A stretch of DNA of 39,626 nucleotides. Source: Pseudomonadota bacterium (lineage in GTDB: Bacteria; Pseudomonadota; Gammaproteobacteria; Burkholderiales; Casimicrobiaceae). Made by a program: the position numbers and the translations under genes. Every line of letters begins with the position of its first letter. The stretch's first letter is position 1. The DNA lies in NCBI GenBank assembly GCA_009786025.1, contig WQUA01000023.1:1-39626 (forward strand), written 5' to 3'. This document shows positions 17,707 to 26,466 of the stretch, one piece after another. Under the pieces are notes generated by a model. It had not been told where the DNA came from. It saw only the letters and a list, made by a program, of their open reading frames with translations, and ran no database searches.

Positions 17707-17734
17707 TTGACTAAACATATCGTTATAGTATGTT
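17707..17734 (+). promoter_or_regulatory. metB-side promoter
   Basis: TTGACT (17707-17712) and TATGTT (17729-17734) with 16-base spacing. Transcription would begin near 17741, too close to the ATG at 17747 for a ribosome site but well placed for the ATG at 17780. Confidence 0.6.
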
Positions 17735-17735
17735 T
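17713..17735. promoter_or_regulatory. Palindromic operator between cysK and metB
   Basis: A perfect inverted repeat, AAACATA (17713-17719) and TATGTTT (17729-17735), with a nine-base centre. It covers the -10 elements of both divergent promoters, so a dimer bound here would block both. The CymR-like Rrf2 protein encoded at 20081-20527 is the natural candidate; the link is inference. Confidence 0.6.
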
Positions 17736-17753
17736 TATTTTTCAGCATGTCAA
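17725..17753 (-). promoter_or_regulatory. cysK promoter
   Basis: On the minus strand, TTGACA (17748-17753) is a perfect -35, 17 bases from TACTAT (17725-17730). Its -10 shares bases with the -10 of the opposite promoter. Confidence 0.7.
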
Positions 17754-17779
17754 CACCTGCGGAGAAGGATGTGGCTAAA

Positions 17780-18913
17780 ATGACGCCGGAAACGGCCTGT
17801 ATTCACGCCGTGCGCGACGCGACCCATTCCACCGGCGCGGTGGGGGTTCCCATTTATCAGTCGGCCACGTTTGCCCATCCAGGCGTCGGGCAAAGCACGG
17901 GGTACGATTATTCGCGGGCGCAAAATCCGACGCGGGAACACGTCGAAAAGCTGCTCGCCGCGCTTGAGGGTGGCGCAGAAGCGCTGGCTTTTTCGTCCGG
18001 GATGGCGGCGATAGCAACCCTGCTGGAGCTGTTGTCGCCCGGCGATGAATTGATCGCCACCGACGATTTGTACGGAGGCTCAGTCCGGCTGTTCAATAAC
18101 GTCTCTGCGAAAAACGGGGTAATCGTGCGCTATGTCGATACGTCCGATCCGGCGGCAGTCAGCACGGCGATCACCGACAAAACCAAAGCCGTCTTTGTCG
18201 AAAGCCCCACCAACCCCATGATGAAGGTGAGCGACCTGGCCGCGATCAAGAAAACGATCGGAAACAAACAAATTCTTTTGATCGCGGACAACACTTTTCT
18301 GACGCCGTATTTCTGCAACCCGCTCGCGCTCGGCGCGGATATCGTGGTTCACAGCGCCACGAAATATCTTTCGGGGCACAATGACACGCTGGCGGGTTTC
18401 GTCGTCGTCCGCTCGCCCGAGATCGCCGAGAAACTTCGCCTTCTTCAAAAAACCATCGGCGCCGTGTTATCGCCGTTTGACGCCTTTCTCGTCACACGCG
18501 GAATCAAAACGCTCGCCATCCGCATGGAAAAAGCGCAAGAGAATGCGCTCAAGGTCGCGCACTGGCTCAGGAAACAAGCAAAGGTAACGGCGGTCCATTA
18601 TGTCGGGCTGCCCGATCATCCGGCGTATGAGTTGTCGCGGCGACAAGCGCGCGGCTTCGGCTCAATGATCAGTTTTTCGGTGGACAGCGTGGAAACAGCA
18701 AGCACGATTTTGAACAACACAGAACTGATTCTGTTTGCCGAAAGCCTTGGCGGTGTCGAAACGCTGATCACCTATCCGATGACACAGACGCACGCTGATG
18801 TGCCGGAAGCAGAGCGTCTGGCGCGCGGGATAGATGAGAAGCTGTTGCGACTTTCGGTCGGCATCGAGGCAGCGGAAGATATTATCAACGATCTGGAAAG
18901 GGCGATGCGATGA
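17780..18913 (+). CDS. metB: Trans-sulfuration PLP enzyme (cystathionine gamma-synthase/lyase family)
   Basis: Cys/Met-metabolism PLP enzyme. The PLP lysine is in HSATKYLSGHNDTLAGF (K195 from this start); YSRAQNPTREHVEKLLAALE and ESPTNPMMKVSDL are family signatures. Substrate choice (gamma-synthase, gamma-lyase or homoserine sulfhydrylase) cannot be read safely from sequence. I prefer the ATG at 17780, with GGAGAAGGA upstream, over the ATG at 17747, because the promoter would give the latter almost no leader. That makes 377 residues. It overlaps the next gene by four bases (ATGA). The operon metB-like, patB-like and cymR-like, divergent from cysK, suggests interconversion of cysteine, homocysteine and methionine. 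Confidence 0.88.
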   Translation: MTPETACIHAVRDATHSTGAVGVPIYQSATFAHPGVGQSTGYDYSRAQNPTREHVEKLLAALEGGAEALAFSSGMAAIATLLELLSPGDELIATDDLYGGSVRLFNNVSAKNGVIVRYVDTSDPAAVSTAITDKTKAVFVESPTNPMMKVSDLAAIKKTIGNKQILLIADNTFLTPYFCNPLALGADIVVHSATKYLSGHNDTLAGFVVVRSPEIAEKLRLLQKTIGAVLSPFDAFLVTRGIKTLAIRMEKAQENALKVAHWLRKQAKVTAVHYVGLPDHPAYELSRRQARGFGSMISFSVDSVETASTILNNTELILFAESLGGVETLITYPMTQTHADVPEAERLARGIDEKLLRLSVGIEAAEDIINDLERAMR

Positions 18914-20067
18914 AATACGATTTTGATACCGTGATCGATCGTCGCGGCACCCACTCGCTGAAATACGATTTTGCCCGCGAACGGGGAAAGCCCGATGGCG
19001 TGTTGCCGCTGTGGATCGCCGATATGGATTTTCCGGCGCCGCCGGAAGTTCTGGCCGATATTCAAAAGAGCGTCGCTCACGGCATTTTCGGTTATACCGA
19101 GGTTAAGAGCGACTACTACGACACAGTGATCGGCTGGTTCAACGCACGTTTCGGTTACCGCGTGTCGGCGAATGAAATCATCAAAGCGCCCGGCGTCGTT
19201 TTCGCTCTTGCGCAAGCGGTCAGGGCCTACACCCAACCGGGCGAAGCGGTGATGATACAAACGCCGGTTTATCCGCCGTTCTATGAAGTCATCCGCGACA
19301 ACGGCAGGGCGCTGGTAACGAACCCTCTTCTCTATAAAGATGGAAAATACCTCATCGACTACGAGGACTTCGAGCGCAAAATCGTTGATCATGATGTCAA
19401 GCTGTTCATTCTGTGCAGCCCGCACAACCCCGTCGGGCGGGTATGGACGCAAAGTGAGCTTGAAGCGATGAACGAGATTTGCGAGCGGCGCGGCGTCATT
19501 ATCGTGTCCGATGAAATTCATTGCGATTTCGTCTGGCCAGGGCACACGCACACCTGCTTTGGCCTGTTGAACGAAAACGCCGTGATCGCAACTGCGCCCA
19601 GCAAAACCTTCAATCTGGCGGGGTTGCAAGCCTCTCATCTCTTCGTAAAAAACGTCGGGCTTCGCAACAAGTTGAGAGCGGAAATCGGTCGAAGCGGCTA
19701 CAGCCAGTTGAACACCTTGGGGCTGGTCGCCTGTCAAAGTGCCTACACCCACGGTGCCGCCTGGTTGGAAGAATTAAATCGCTACCTCGTGGAGAACATC
19801 CGTTTTTCGCGCGAGTTTTTGGCGACGCGCCTGCCGAGAATTCGGCTCGTTGAGCCGGAAGGAACGTATTTGCTCTGGCTGGATTTTTCGGATTATGCGC
19901 TCACCCAGAAAGAGCTGGATCGGCGCATCGCGGAAAACGCCAAACTCTGGCTAAGCAGCGGAACGGGGTTTGGGCAGGACGGCGAGGGGTTTCAACGCAT
20001 CAACATCGCCTGCCCGCGGGCGACGCTGGCGGAAGCGTTGAGCAGGCTGGAAAAAGAATTCACATGA
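18910..20067 (+). CDS. patB: MalY/PatB-family cystathionine beta-lyase
   Basis: A 385-residue fold-type I PLP enzyme of the MalY/PatB group, which cleaves cystathionine or cysteine S-conjugates to give pyruvate, ammonia and a thiol. The opening FDTVIDRRGTHSLKYDF and LPLWIADMDFPAPPEV are typical of the group. The PLP lysine is K232 in APSKTFNLAGLQ, and CSPHNPVGRVWT and VSDEIHCDFVW carry the cofactor-binding asparagine and aspartate. Its ATG overlaps the previous stop by four bases and the regulator gene follows 13 bases later, so the three form one operon. Confidence 0.93.
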   Translation: MKYDFDTVIDRRGTHSLKYDFARERGKPDGVLPLWIADMDFPAPPEVLADIQKSVAHGIFGYTEVKSDYYDTVIGWFNARFGYRVSANEIIKAPGVVFALAQAVRAYTQPGEAVMIQTPVYPPFYEVIRDNGRALVTNPLLYKDGKYLIDYEDFERKIVDHDVKLFILCSPHNPVGRVWTQSELEAMNEICERRGVIIVSDEIHCDFVWPGHTHTCFGLLNENAVIATAPSKTFNLAGLQASHLFVKNVGLRNKLRAEIGRSGYSQLNTLGLVACQSAYTHGAAWLEELNRYLVENIRFSREFLATRLPRIRLVEPEGTYLLWLDFSDYALTQKELDRRIAENAKLWLSSGTGFGQDGEGFQRINIACPRATLAEALSRLEKEFT

Positions 20068-20080
20068 GAGCAAAAACATA

Positions 20081-20527
20081 ATGCGCATTTCGGCAAAAGG
20101 ACGGTACGCGCTTGCTGCGCTGGTTGAGATCGCGCGGCAGACGCAAAGAGGCGAAATCGTTTCGGTTGTCAGTATCTCCGAACGCCTGGGGATTTCAAAA
20201 ATCTTTCTTGAACAAACCGCTGTGTCGTTGAAGAAAAGCGGCATCATCCAATCCATCAAAGGCGCCAGAGGCGGATACCAACTCACACGCGCAGCGAACA
20301 AAATTTCGGCGCTCGACGCGCTTGCCGCCGTGGAAAACACGCTTCTGGAAAAAACAGGGGATACGGTTTCCGCACAATCGCCCGCCACCGAAACTGCGTT
20401 GAGAGAGAAGGTGTTCGACCGGTTGGATAAGGCAATTGAAACTTGCCTCTCCGACGTCACGATTCAGGATTTGCTGGAATGCGCCGACCGGCAAAACAGC
20501 GAACAGGCGTTCATGTTGAATATGTAG
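20081..20527 (+). CDS. cymR: Rrf2-family regulator, CymR-like
   Basis: A 148-residue winged-helix regulator. It opens MRISAKGRYALAALVEIARQ, then ISERLGISKIFLEQTAVSLK and GARGGYQLTRAANKISALD, which are the DNA-binding core shared with CymR of Firmicutes, the repressor of cysteine metabolism that uses CysK as partner. The three-cysteine iron-sulfur cluster motif of IscR is absent; the only cysteines are in ETCLSDVTIQDLLECAD near the end. It is the last gene of the metB-patB operon and faces cysK through the shared promoter region, so it probably senses cysteine supply and controls both units. Partner and ligand are inference. Confidence 0.85.
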   Translation: MRISAKGRYALAALVEIARQTQRGEIVSVVSISERLGISKIFLEQTAVSLKKSGIIQSIKGARGGYQLTRAANKISALDALAAVENTLLEKTGDTVSAQSPATETALREKVFDRLDKAIETCLSDVTIQDLLECADRQNSEQAFMLNM

Positions 20528-20594
20528 AAGGAGCTTTGTCCGGGCGGCTTGAAGCCTGTCCTTACAGTCGTCCTTGATTCGACAACGCGCCCGC

Positions 20595-23500
20595 TCAAAA
20601 CATAATCGAATAACGCGCGTCGATTGTGCTGTCATCGATGCCGAACCGGGTCATCATCGACCACTTCTGTGTCAGGCGCCAGGTCAGCCGAACGGCGTCC
20701 TGTAAGCCGTTGAGGCTTTTATCGAGGCCGATGGAAAGATTTTTGCCGAGCCGCTTGCTGACGGTGATGATCTGTGTTGTCGTGCCGTCTTCCATCTGCC
20801 CGGCGGCGATATTGATTTCATCGAATACGCCGCCGAACAATTCTTCGGTCAATGTTTCGCCGGAATCTCCGGCCAACATGCTGTTCAGCAAATGAAACAG
20901 AATCGCCGCATCGCCTTTGTCCATGTTCTCGGTGCCATGATCGAACAACAACCACGACAGCGTTTCGTTGCTCGGCATCGACGGGTTTGAATAAAGCGTT
21001 ACGGTAGGGCGTATCGCCGTTCCTTTGACCGCCACGCCGGCATCGACCGACGAATTCTCACGAATCGCCAGAATATCGAGCGTCGGGTTGTCGAGCGGCC
21101 CCATGAACGAAATAATGCCGCGACGTATTTCGAGTTTCTGCCCGTAAGCGCGATAGACGCCTTCTTCCGTGCGCACATTTCCGAAAGCGGTCAACGCTTG
21201 ATTGGGGCGAGCGCGCAGTTTCAATGTTCCCACCAACCTGGTGTCGATACCGTAACCGCGAAAGCGGAAGTTGTCGCCGAGATCAACATCAAATTGCACA
21301 TTCGCCAGATTGACGCTCGGCTCCTGCGGTTGTTCGCCGACTACCACGACATCGTCGGACAAACCCGGCACATCGCTGTCGCGGTACTGGATACTGCCGT
21401 AATTGGTTTTGAGATTGCCGAGCAACGAAACACCCTGCTCGTCGTAACCCAGATCAGCACTCCCGGTCACCACCAAAGTCATGTCAGGCCGCCGGATCAA
21501 GCGCAAACGGTCGGCCTTGATCGCCAGCTTGGCGCGCGGTTTTCCTTCGCGCAGATCGACATCGCCAGTCATCGTCATTTCGCCGCGCCCCCCCTTGAAC
21601 GCAAAACGTTCGATAGCGACACTTTGCTCGTTCAGCGCCAGTCTCACATTACCATCGTCCAACATAATGCCGGTTTCCGTATCGTGCACGGAAAGATTAT
21701 CGCCGGTCATCGCGCCGCGATAGATGGGATGCCGCAAGGTGCCACTGTGCTGCGCATCCAAATGAATGCGCCCGGTCAACAGAATGTTGCCGCCAATCAG
21801 CGGCGCTATTTTCGCCAAATCGGGAACATCGCCCTGCGCACGCAGCGTAAAAGGCCGATCATTCATCGCCGTTCCTTCCGGCGCCGTCAACGCCATTTCA
21901 CCATCGGCGCCGATTTTGCCATAACGCTCGCTTTCAACAGCGCCATGAAGCGAGAGCCGTGTATTCTTGATTTCCGCCCGTAGCCCGAGTTGCGATAAAT
22001 ACAACGGTTGCCATGTCGCACGCGATGTCAGCCTCAATTGCGCGTCGCCGCGCTCGCGGTGAATGTCGAGATAGCCCCGCAACGCCGAAAGCGCTTCGCC
22101 CTCCTGCGAAAAAGACCAACCTCCCGACAATACCAGATCGCCGCGCACCATTGTCGCCACGTTTTTCCCCGCCAACTTCAACCATTGCGCCATCTCGACG
22201 TTTTCAATCGTTCCCTCGCTGCGCCAATGCCCCGGCTGCCATACCGCGCTCTTCAATCGCACACGGCTACCGTTGCCAACCAGCACTCCCTCTCCGATAT
22301 TCAACTTGACCTTCTCCCCTGCCGTCTCCACCGCAATCGGCAGCGGCGCTTCCAGCCGTATCGGCGCCTGCGGATGCTTCACGTCAAAACGCGACAGCGA
22401 ACCTTGCCAGCGCGCTGACGGCATCTCCCAACGACCGCGCACGGCCGCCGCAACCTCGACCGGCTGCGCTGCCGCTTCTCCCTGCGCCGTCAACGTCGCC
22501 TGATGCATGGCCGGTGTGCCGCTCAACACCAGCGCTAACGTTTTCCATGATGTGCCGGCCGCCTCGATGCTTTCAACTTCGATACGGGCATTGAGCGGTA
22601 AAGCATCCAGCGACGACGACGCATCCCATTGCGTATCTGCCGTGAACTGCGCCCTCTGCACCCGAATATCACCGACGCGCAAGCTGTTAGCCTCACCTTG
22701 CGCATACAACGTCAAATGCGAAAATGCGCCACGCAATTCGCCGCTTCCATGTACCCGTCCACTCAGATCGTCCGGTCCGCCTCCCTGCCATTGCGCCAGA
22801 TCGGGAACATCTGCCTCAAAATGCAGCACATCCTTTTCCGCGCCGAGCGCGCCATCGACTGTCAGCCGTGTGCCGCGCGGTTTTTCGCCAAGCTGTAGCC
22901 AGCCCTTCACCTGCTTGAGGTGGTCCTCCGCCCACTGCGCTTCGCCCTCTCCGTTCAACGCTTGCGCCAACCATTGGCTCGACCGCAGCGCATAGCGCAC
23001 GCGAAAATCGACCGCCGGCGTCAATACGCCATCGACACCGAAGTCGCCACCGATTCGCCCCGCTGGCGCGCCGAAAGCAGCAGGGTTCACTTCATCGAAA
23101 GTTCCTTTCATGGTCAGGGCTTGTGCCTTGAGATCGTATTGCCCGGAAAACCTCGCCACCGCGCCGTGGTATTTCACTTGCGCGTCTTTCACCGCCAACT
23201 GTTGCGGCTTCGTGGGATCGACCCACGCCAACCCGAATTTCGCCGCCACTTGATACAGCGTATCCGCCACATCGACCGTCGCTTCCGGCGCTCGATACCG
23301 TCCCTGCAACCACACTTCACCGCTCGTTTTACTTTTCGGCGCGCTGCTCGCAAGCGCCGACGCATCCACATTGTTCAACGCCAACCGCGCCCGCAACTGG
23401 TCTTCGTGTAACCACCCCTGCCCCTCTATCTTCGCGCCGCCGAGCGCATTTACATTAAGCCCATAAAAAGCAACCTGGTCTTCCTGCACTTCAAATTCGC

Positions 23501-24494
23501 TGGTCAGCGCTTCAATCGGAATACGATGACGATCAGCAGCGCCCGCCATTGTATTGGTCACCCGCAACTGGCCTCGCGCTAATTTGCCCGGCAGCGGCTC
23601 CACATCCAGCGCCACAGTAAATTTCCCTTCCGGCAGACCAGGGAAAATTTTGGCCGGATTCAGATCGACCGCTCGCAATGTCACTTCGTGGAACATCGAA
23701 TAGATGTAAGGTGCGAAAAAATCGAATCGGCCATCACTCTCGATATTCATGTGCTCGCCGAACACCTGTCCATTCAAATGAAAATCACGCAGATTACCGT
23801 CGATGTTCAGATCAAAACCGACCGGAAGTTCCTCAAACGCGCCGCGATACGAAACCACACCGCCAACGATAAACGGTGCCGTGCCATCGACTCCAAGCGC
23901 ACCATTGAATACGCCGCGCTCCGCCTCCAGGTGGTTGATACTGACCATGTGCCAATCGCCGGTGCTTTTCAGCGACAACTCCATCGCATCGAAGCGTATT
24001 TTTCCCCAGGAGAAATGTTGCAAAGTCAACGTATCGACTTTGATCGCCAATGGCAGTTTCAGCGATTGTGGCGGTGGCGGCGGTTCTTTCGGCACGATTT
24101 CGGACAGCCGTGGTTTGGAGACGACGGACAACGTTCCCGCCTCCAGTGTCGAGATCGTCAATTCACGATGCAACAGGTTGTGTCGCAGCAACGTTCGCAA
24201 ATTCCAGCGCCAATGCGCATGATCGAGCGCCAGCCGCATGGTGGCGCCGTCGTAAACCAGATCATGAACAGTGACCTCATCGAGCAAATTGCCTTCCAGC
24301 GCCTGCAACGACACAACGCCGGTTTTGTTCACCTGCGCGATCAGCCAGACACGGCCTCTTTCCGATTGCAGCAACGCAATCGTTGTTCCGATCGCCGCGA
24401 TTAACACGGCCACCAGCACCAGCGCGGTATACAACGTGTAACGCAGCCAGCGCCACCGACGGCGTTGGGGCTGAGCAATTTTCACGTTCGCCAT
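20595..24494 (-). CDS. tamB: Translocation and assembly module protein TamB
   Basis: A 1299-residue AsmA-like protein anchored in the inner membrane and spanning the periplasm, which with TamA helps outer membrane protein insertion and phospholipid transport. A single membrane segment lies near residues 17-40 (LYTALVLVAVLIAAIGTTIA). The long middle is made of beta-strand repeats (patterns such as LRVGDIRVQRAQFTAD). The C-terminal DUF490 domain ends in WRLTQKWSMMTRFG and DARYSIMF with a terminal phenylalanine. Its ribosome site GAGG overlaps the tamA stop codon, ten bases before the ATG. The size agrees with E. coli TamB (1259). Confidence 0.95.
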   Translation of the reverse strand: MANVKIAQPQRRRWRWLRYTLYTALVLVAVLIAAIGTTIALLQSERGRVWLIAQVNKTGVVSLQALEGNLLDEVTVHDLVYDGATMRLALDHAHWRWNLRTLLRHNLLHRELTISTLEAGTLSVVSKPRLSEIVPKEPPPPPQSLKLPLAIKVDTLTLQHFSWGKIRFDAMELSLKSTGDWHMVSINHLEAERGVFNGALGVDGTAPFIVGGVVSYRGAFEELPVGFDLNIDGNLRDFHLNGQVFGEHMNIESDGRFDFFAPYIYSMFHEVTLRAVDLNPAKIFPGLPEGKFTVALDVEPLPGKLARGQLRVTNTMAGAADRHRIPIEALTSEFEVQEDQVAFYGLNVNALGGAKIEGQGWLHEDQLRARLALNNVDASALASSAPKSKTSGEVWLQGRYRAPEATVDVADTLYQVAAKFGLAWVDPTKPQQLAVKDAQVKYHGAVARFSGQYDLKAQALTMKGTFDEVNPAAFGAPAGRIGGDFGVDGVLTPAVDFRVRYALRSSQWLAQALNGEGEAQWAEDHLKQVKGWLQLGEKPRGTRLTVDGALGAEKDVLHFEADVPDLAQWQGGGPDDLSGRVHGSGELRGAFSHLTLYAQGEANSLRVGDIRVQRAQFTADTQWDASSSLDALPLNARIEVESIEAAGTSWKTLALVLSGTPAMHQATLTAQGEAAAQPVEVAAAVRGRWEMPSARWQGSLSRFDVKHPQAPIRLEAPLPIAVETAGEKVKLNIGEGVLVGNGSRVRLKSAVWQPGHWRSEGTIENVEMAQWLKLAGKNVATMVRGDLVLSGGWSFSQEGEALSALRGYLDIHRERGDAQLRLTSRATWQPLYLSQLGLRAEIKNTRLSLHGAVESERYGKIGADGEMALTAPEGTAMNDRPFTLRAQGDVPDLAKIAPLIGGNILLTGRIHLDAQHSGTLRHPIYRGAMTGDNLSVHDTETGIMLDDGNVRLALNEQSVAIERFAFKGGRGEMTMTGDVDLREGKPRAKLAIKADRLRLIRRPDMTLVVTGSADLGYDEQGVSLLGNLKTNYGSIQYRDSDVPGLSDDVVVVGEQPQEPSVNLANVQFDVDLGDNFRFRGYGIDTRLVGTLKLRARPNQALTAFGNVRTEEGVYRAYGQKLEIRRGIISFMGPLDNPTLDILAIRENSSVDAGVAVKGTAIRPTVTLYSNPSMPSNETLSWLLFDHGTENMDKGDAAILFHLLNSMLAGDSGETLTEELFGGVFDEINIAAGQMEDGTTTQIITVSKRLGKNLSIGLDKSLNGLQDAVRLTWRLTQKWSMMTRFGIDDSTIDARYSIMF

Positions 24495-24503
24495 GATCGC
24501 GCC

Positions 24504-26423
24504 TCAAAGCAACATGCCGAGGCTGAAATAAAAACGCCAGGCCTGATCGTTGACCCCATACGCCAGATCCGTGCCCAGCATTCCGACCGGACTGGCCCAG
24601 CGCACACCGACGCCGACGCCGGTTTTGCCGCGCCAATCAGCCCAGCAATTCGCGGCATCACCGTAATCGGTAAATACCGCCGCCCGCCAGTCCTTATAGA
24701 CCGTGTGTTGATATTCAAGTGAACTGGTCGCCAACACTCGCCCCGGCCATGCCGTCACCCGATGAATGATCCCCAACGATTGATAATCGTAACCGCGCAC
24801 GCTGTTGCTGCCGCCAGCGCGAAACAGATAATCGCTCGGCACTTTTTCCGGATGATAGGTAAAGTTTTCTCCGATCTCCAATCGCGCCAGCGCTACGTTT
24901 TTGTCCCCGACCGGCCAGTATTGCACCCCGCGCCCATACAAACGGGCAAAACTCTCATCGGTTGCCAAACCTTTGAGCGCAACGCTTCCTTCCAGTTGCA
25001 CGATATTGCCACTGCGTGGATTACGTTGCGTCCGCACATCGTGCCGAACCCAACGGTAACTGAATGGCAACGCCTTCAACGTATCCTCGGCTCCGTAATC
25101 ATCGCGTCGGCGCTCACGCACGAATTCAACGCTCATCATCCGGTCGATCAAATCACCGTTTTGAGCACGCGATACGCCCAGCTTACCGACGCGCGAACGG
25201 ATTCCCTGCAGGTTGCTGTCGTTAAAGGCCGCATACAGCCGATGCCCATAGCCATTCTGATTTTTTGGGAAACTCAGCCCTACCTCCGCCTGCTGTTCCT
25301 TCTTGCTCAGATTCAGCAGACTGTCGAACACCCAACCGCGTCCCAGAATATTGTTATAGGTATATTTGGTTTGTATCCGCGGCCCGTAGTTGGTGCTGTA
25401 ACCAACGCCGAGATCGAGCCGGTTATGCGGCATTTCCTGCACTGTAATCACCACTGGCGTCACATACGGAGCTTCTTCGCTCGGTTGCGCTTCGACCACC
25501 ACACCGCTGAAATATGGCAAACCCTGCAACGCGCTTTGTAAATTCAACAAATCACGCCGCTGATATGCATCGCCGGGCTTGAAGCGAATCAAGTCGCGCA
25601 ATACTTTCTCTGGATAATTCTCCAGACCGATAATGGACACCTCGCCGAACACATAAGCCGTGCCGCTGGCGATCTCCAGCATCAATGTCGCCTGATGTGT
25701 TTTGGGGTCGATCTCCGCCTTGCTGTCGGCGATTGTTGCCGTAGCGTAACGGCGCGAAGCGATGTAATCGAGCACGCGACGCTTGCTGTCGTCCCACGCC
25801 GCTTGATCGAACGGTGCTCCCTCCGGCAAACGCCACAACCAGCGCTCCAGCGCGCGCCGGAACTGCGTCATCATCACTTCGTCCTGCTCGATCGCGCCGG
25901 TGACGCGCACATCGACTTTCGCCACAATGACTTGCGGCCCCGGTACGACCTTGAGAGATACTGTCGTTCCGTTATCCCTTTGCGTTACCTGCGTCGTCGT
26001 TTCCGCTTCAAAATATCCTTGCGTTTTCAGTAACGACTGAACATTTTGCGGCGCTTGATCCACCAGCAACAAAAAATCTTCGCCGGAAAGGTCCTTGCGT
26101 TTCTGCATCCGGTAAAGATCAAGATATTTTTGCAGAAAGCCGCTCACCGCGCCGGGTGCGTCCAGTTCAATCCGGTAGCCGCCCATCGCCGGAGCAGCAG
26201 GTTCCTCATCGCTCTCTTCACGGTTGGCGCGTTGGTCGCTCTTGTCGCTCTTGTCGCTCTTGTCAGCGGCGTTGTTTCCGGCCGCTGTTACCGGCGGTGT
26301 TTCGCTTTTCTCTCCCGCCGTCGGCGCCTGCCCCCAAACCGCCGATGCCATGAATCCGGCGATAAACAAAACTCCGATTTTCCATCGGGTATTTTTCACG
26401 GCAAGCGTTTCACCGAAAACCAT
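24504..26423 (-). CDS. tamA: Translocation and assembly module outer membrane protein TamA
   Basis: A 639-residue Omp85-family barrel that partners TamB. The N-terminus (KIGVLFIAGFMASAVWGQ) is a signal sequence. A low-complexity linker with three KSD repeats and acidic residues follows at about residues 50-75. POTRA domains cover about residues 85-330 (GYFEAETTTQVTQRDNGT; FGEVSIIGLENYPEKVLRD). The barrel follows and contains the Omp85 RGYD motif (GGSNSVRGYDYQSLG), ending FYFSLGMLL. The ATG at 26423 has no clear ribosome site, and a GTG at 26399 is an alternative start. It forms an operon with tamB. Confidence 0.94.
   Translation of the reverse strand: MVFGETLAVKNTRWKIGVLFIAGFMASAVWGQAPTAGEKSETPPVTAAGNNAADKSDKSDKSDQRANREESDEEPAAPAMGGYRIELDAPGAVSGFLQKYLDLYRMQKRKDLSGEDFLLLVDQAPQNVQSLLKTQGYFEAETTTQVTQRDNGTTVSLKVVPGPQVIVAKVDVRVTGAIEQDEVMMTQFRRALERWLWRLPEGAPFDQAAWDDSKRRVLDYIASRRYATATIADSKAEIDPKTHQATLMLEIASGTAYVFGEVSIIGLENYPEKVLRDLIRFKPGDAYQRRDLLNLQSALQGLPYFSGVVVEAQPSEEAPYVTPVVITVQEMPHNRLDLGVGYSTNYGPRIQTKYTYNNILGRGWVFDSLLNLSKKEQQAEVGLSFPKNQNGYGHRLYAAFNDSNLQGIRSRVGKLGVSRAQNGDLIDRMMSVEFVRERRRDDYGAEDTLKALPFSYRWVRHDVRTQRNPRSGNIVQLEGSVALKGLATDESFARLYGRGVQYWPVGDKNVALARLEIGENFTYHPEKVPSDYLFRAGGSNSVRGYDYQSLGIIHRVTAWPGRVLATSSLEYQHTVYKDWRAAVFTDYGDAANCWADWRGKTGVGVGVRWASPVGMLGTDLAYGVNDQAWRFYFSLGMLL
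26235..26264. repeat. Nine-base tandem repeat inside tamA
   Basis: The unit GTCGCTCTT is repeated three times exactly, followed by a partial GTC. On the coding strand it encodes the KSD repeats between the signal peptide and the first POTRA domain. Nine-base units keep frame, so the number can vary without breaking the gene. Confidence 0.85.
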
Positions 26424-26466
26424 GGATCTGCTGTCAAAGAAGCACCGATGCCATTCGCTCGGGACG

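Noticed and set aside
21198-24404. Long plus-strand frames opposite tamB
   Set aside because: They are arginine- and histidine-rich shadows of a well-supported 1299-residue gene.
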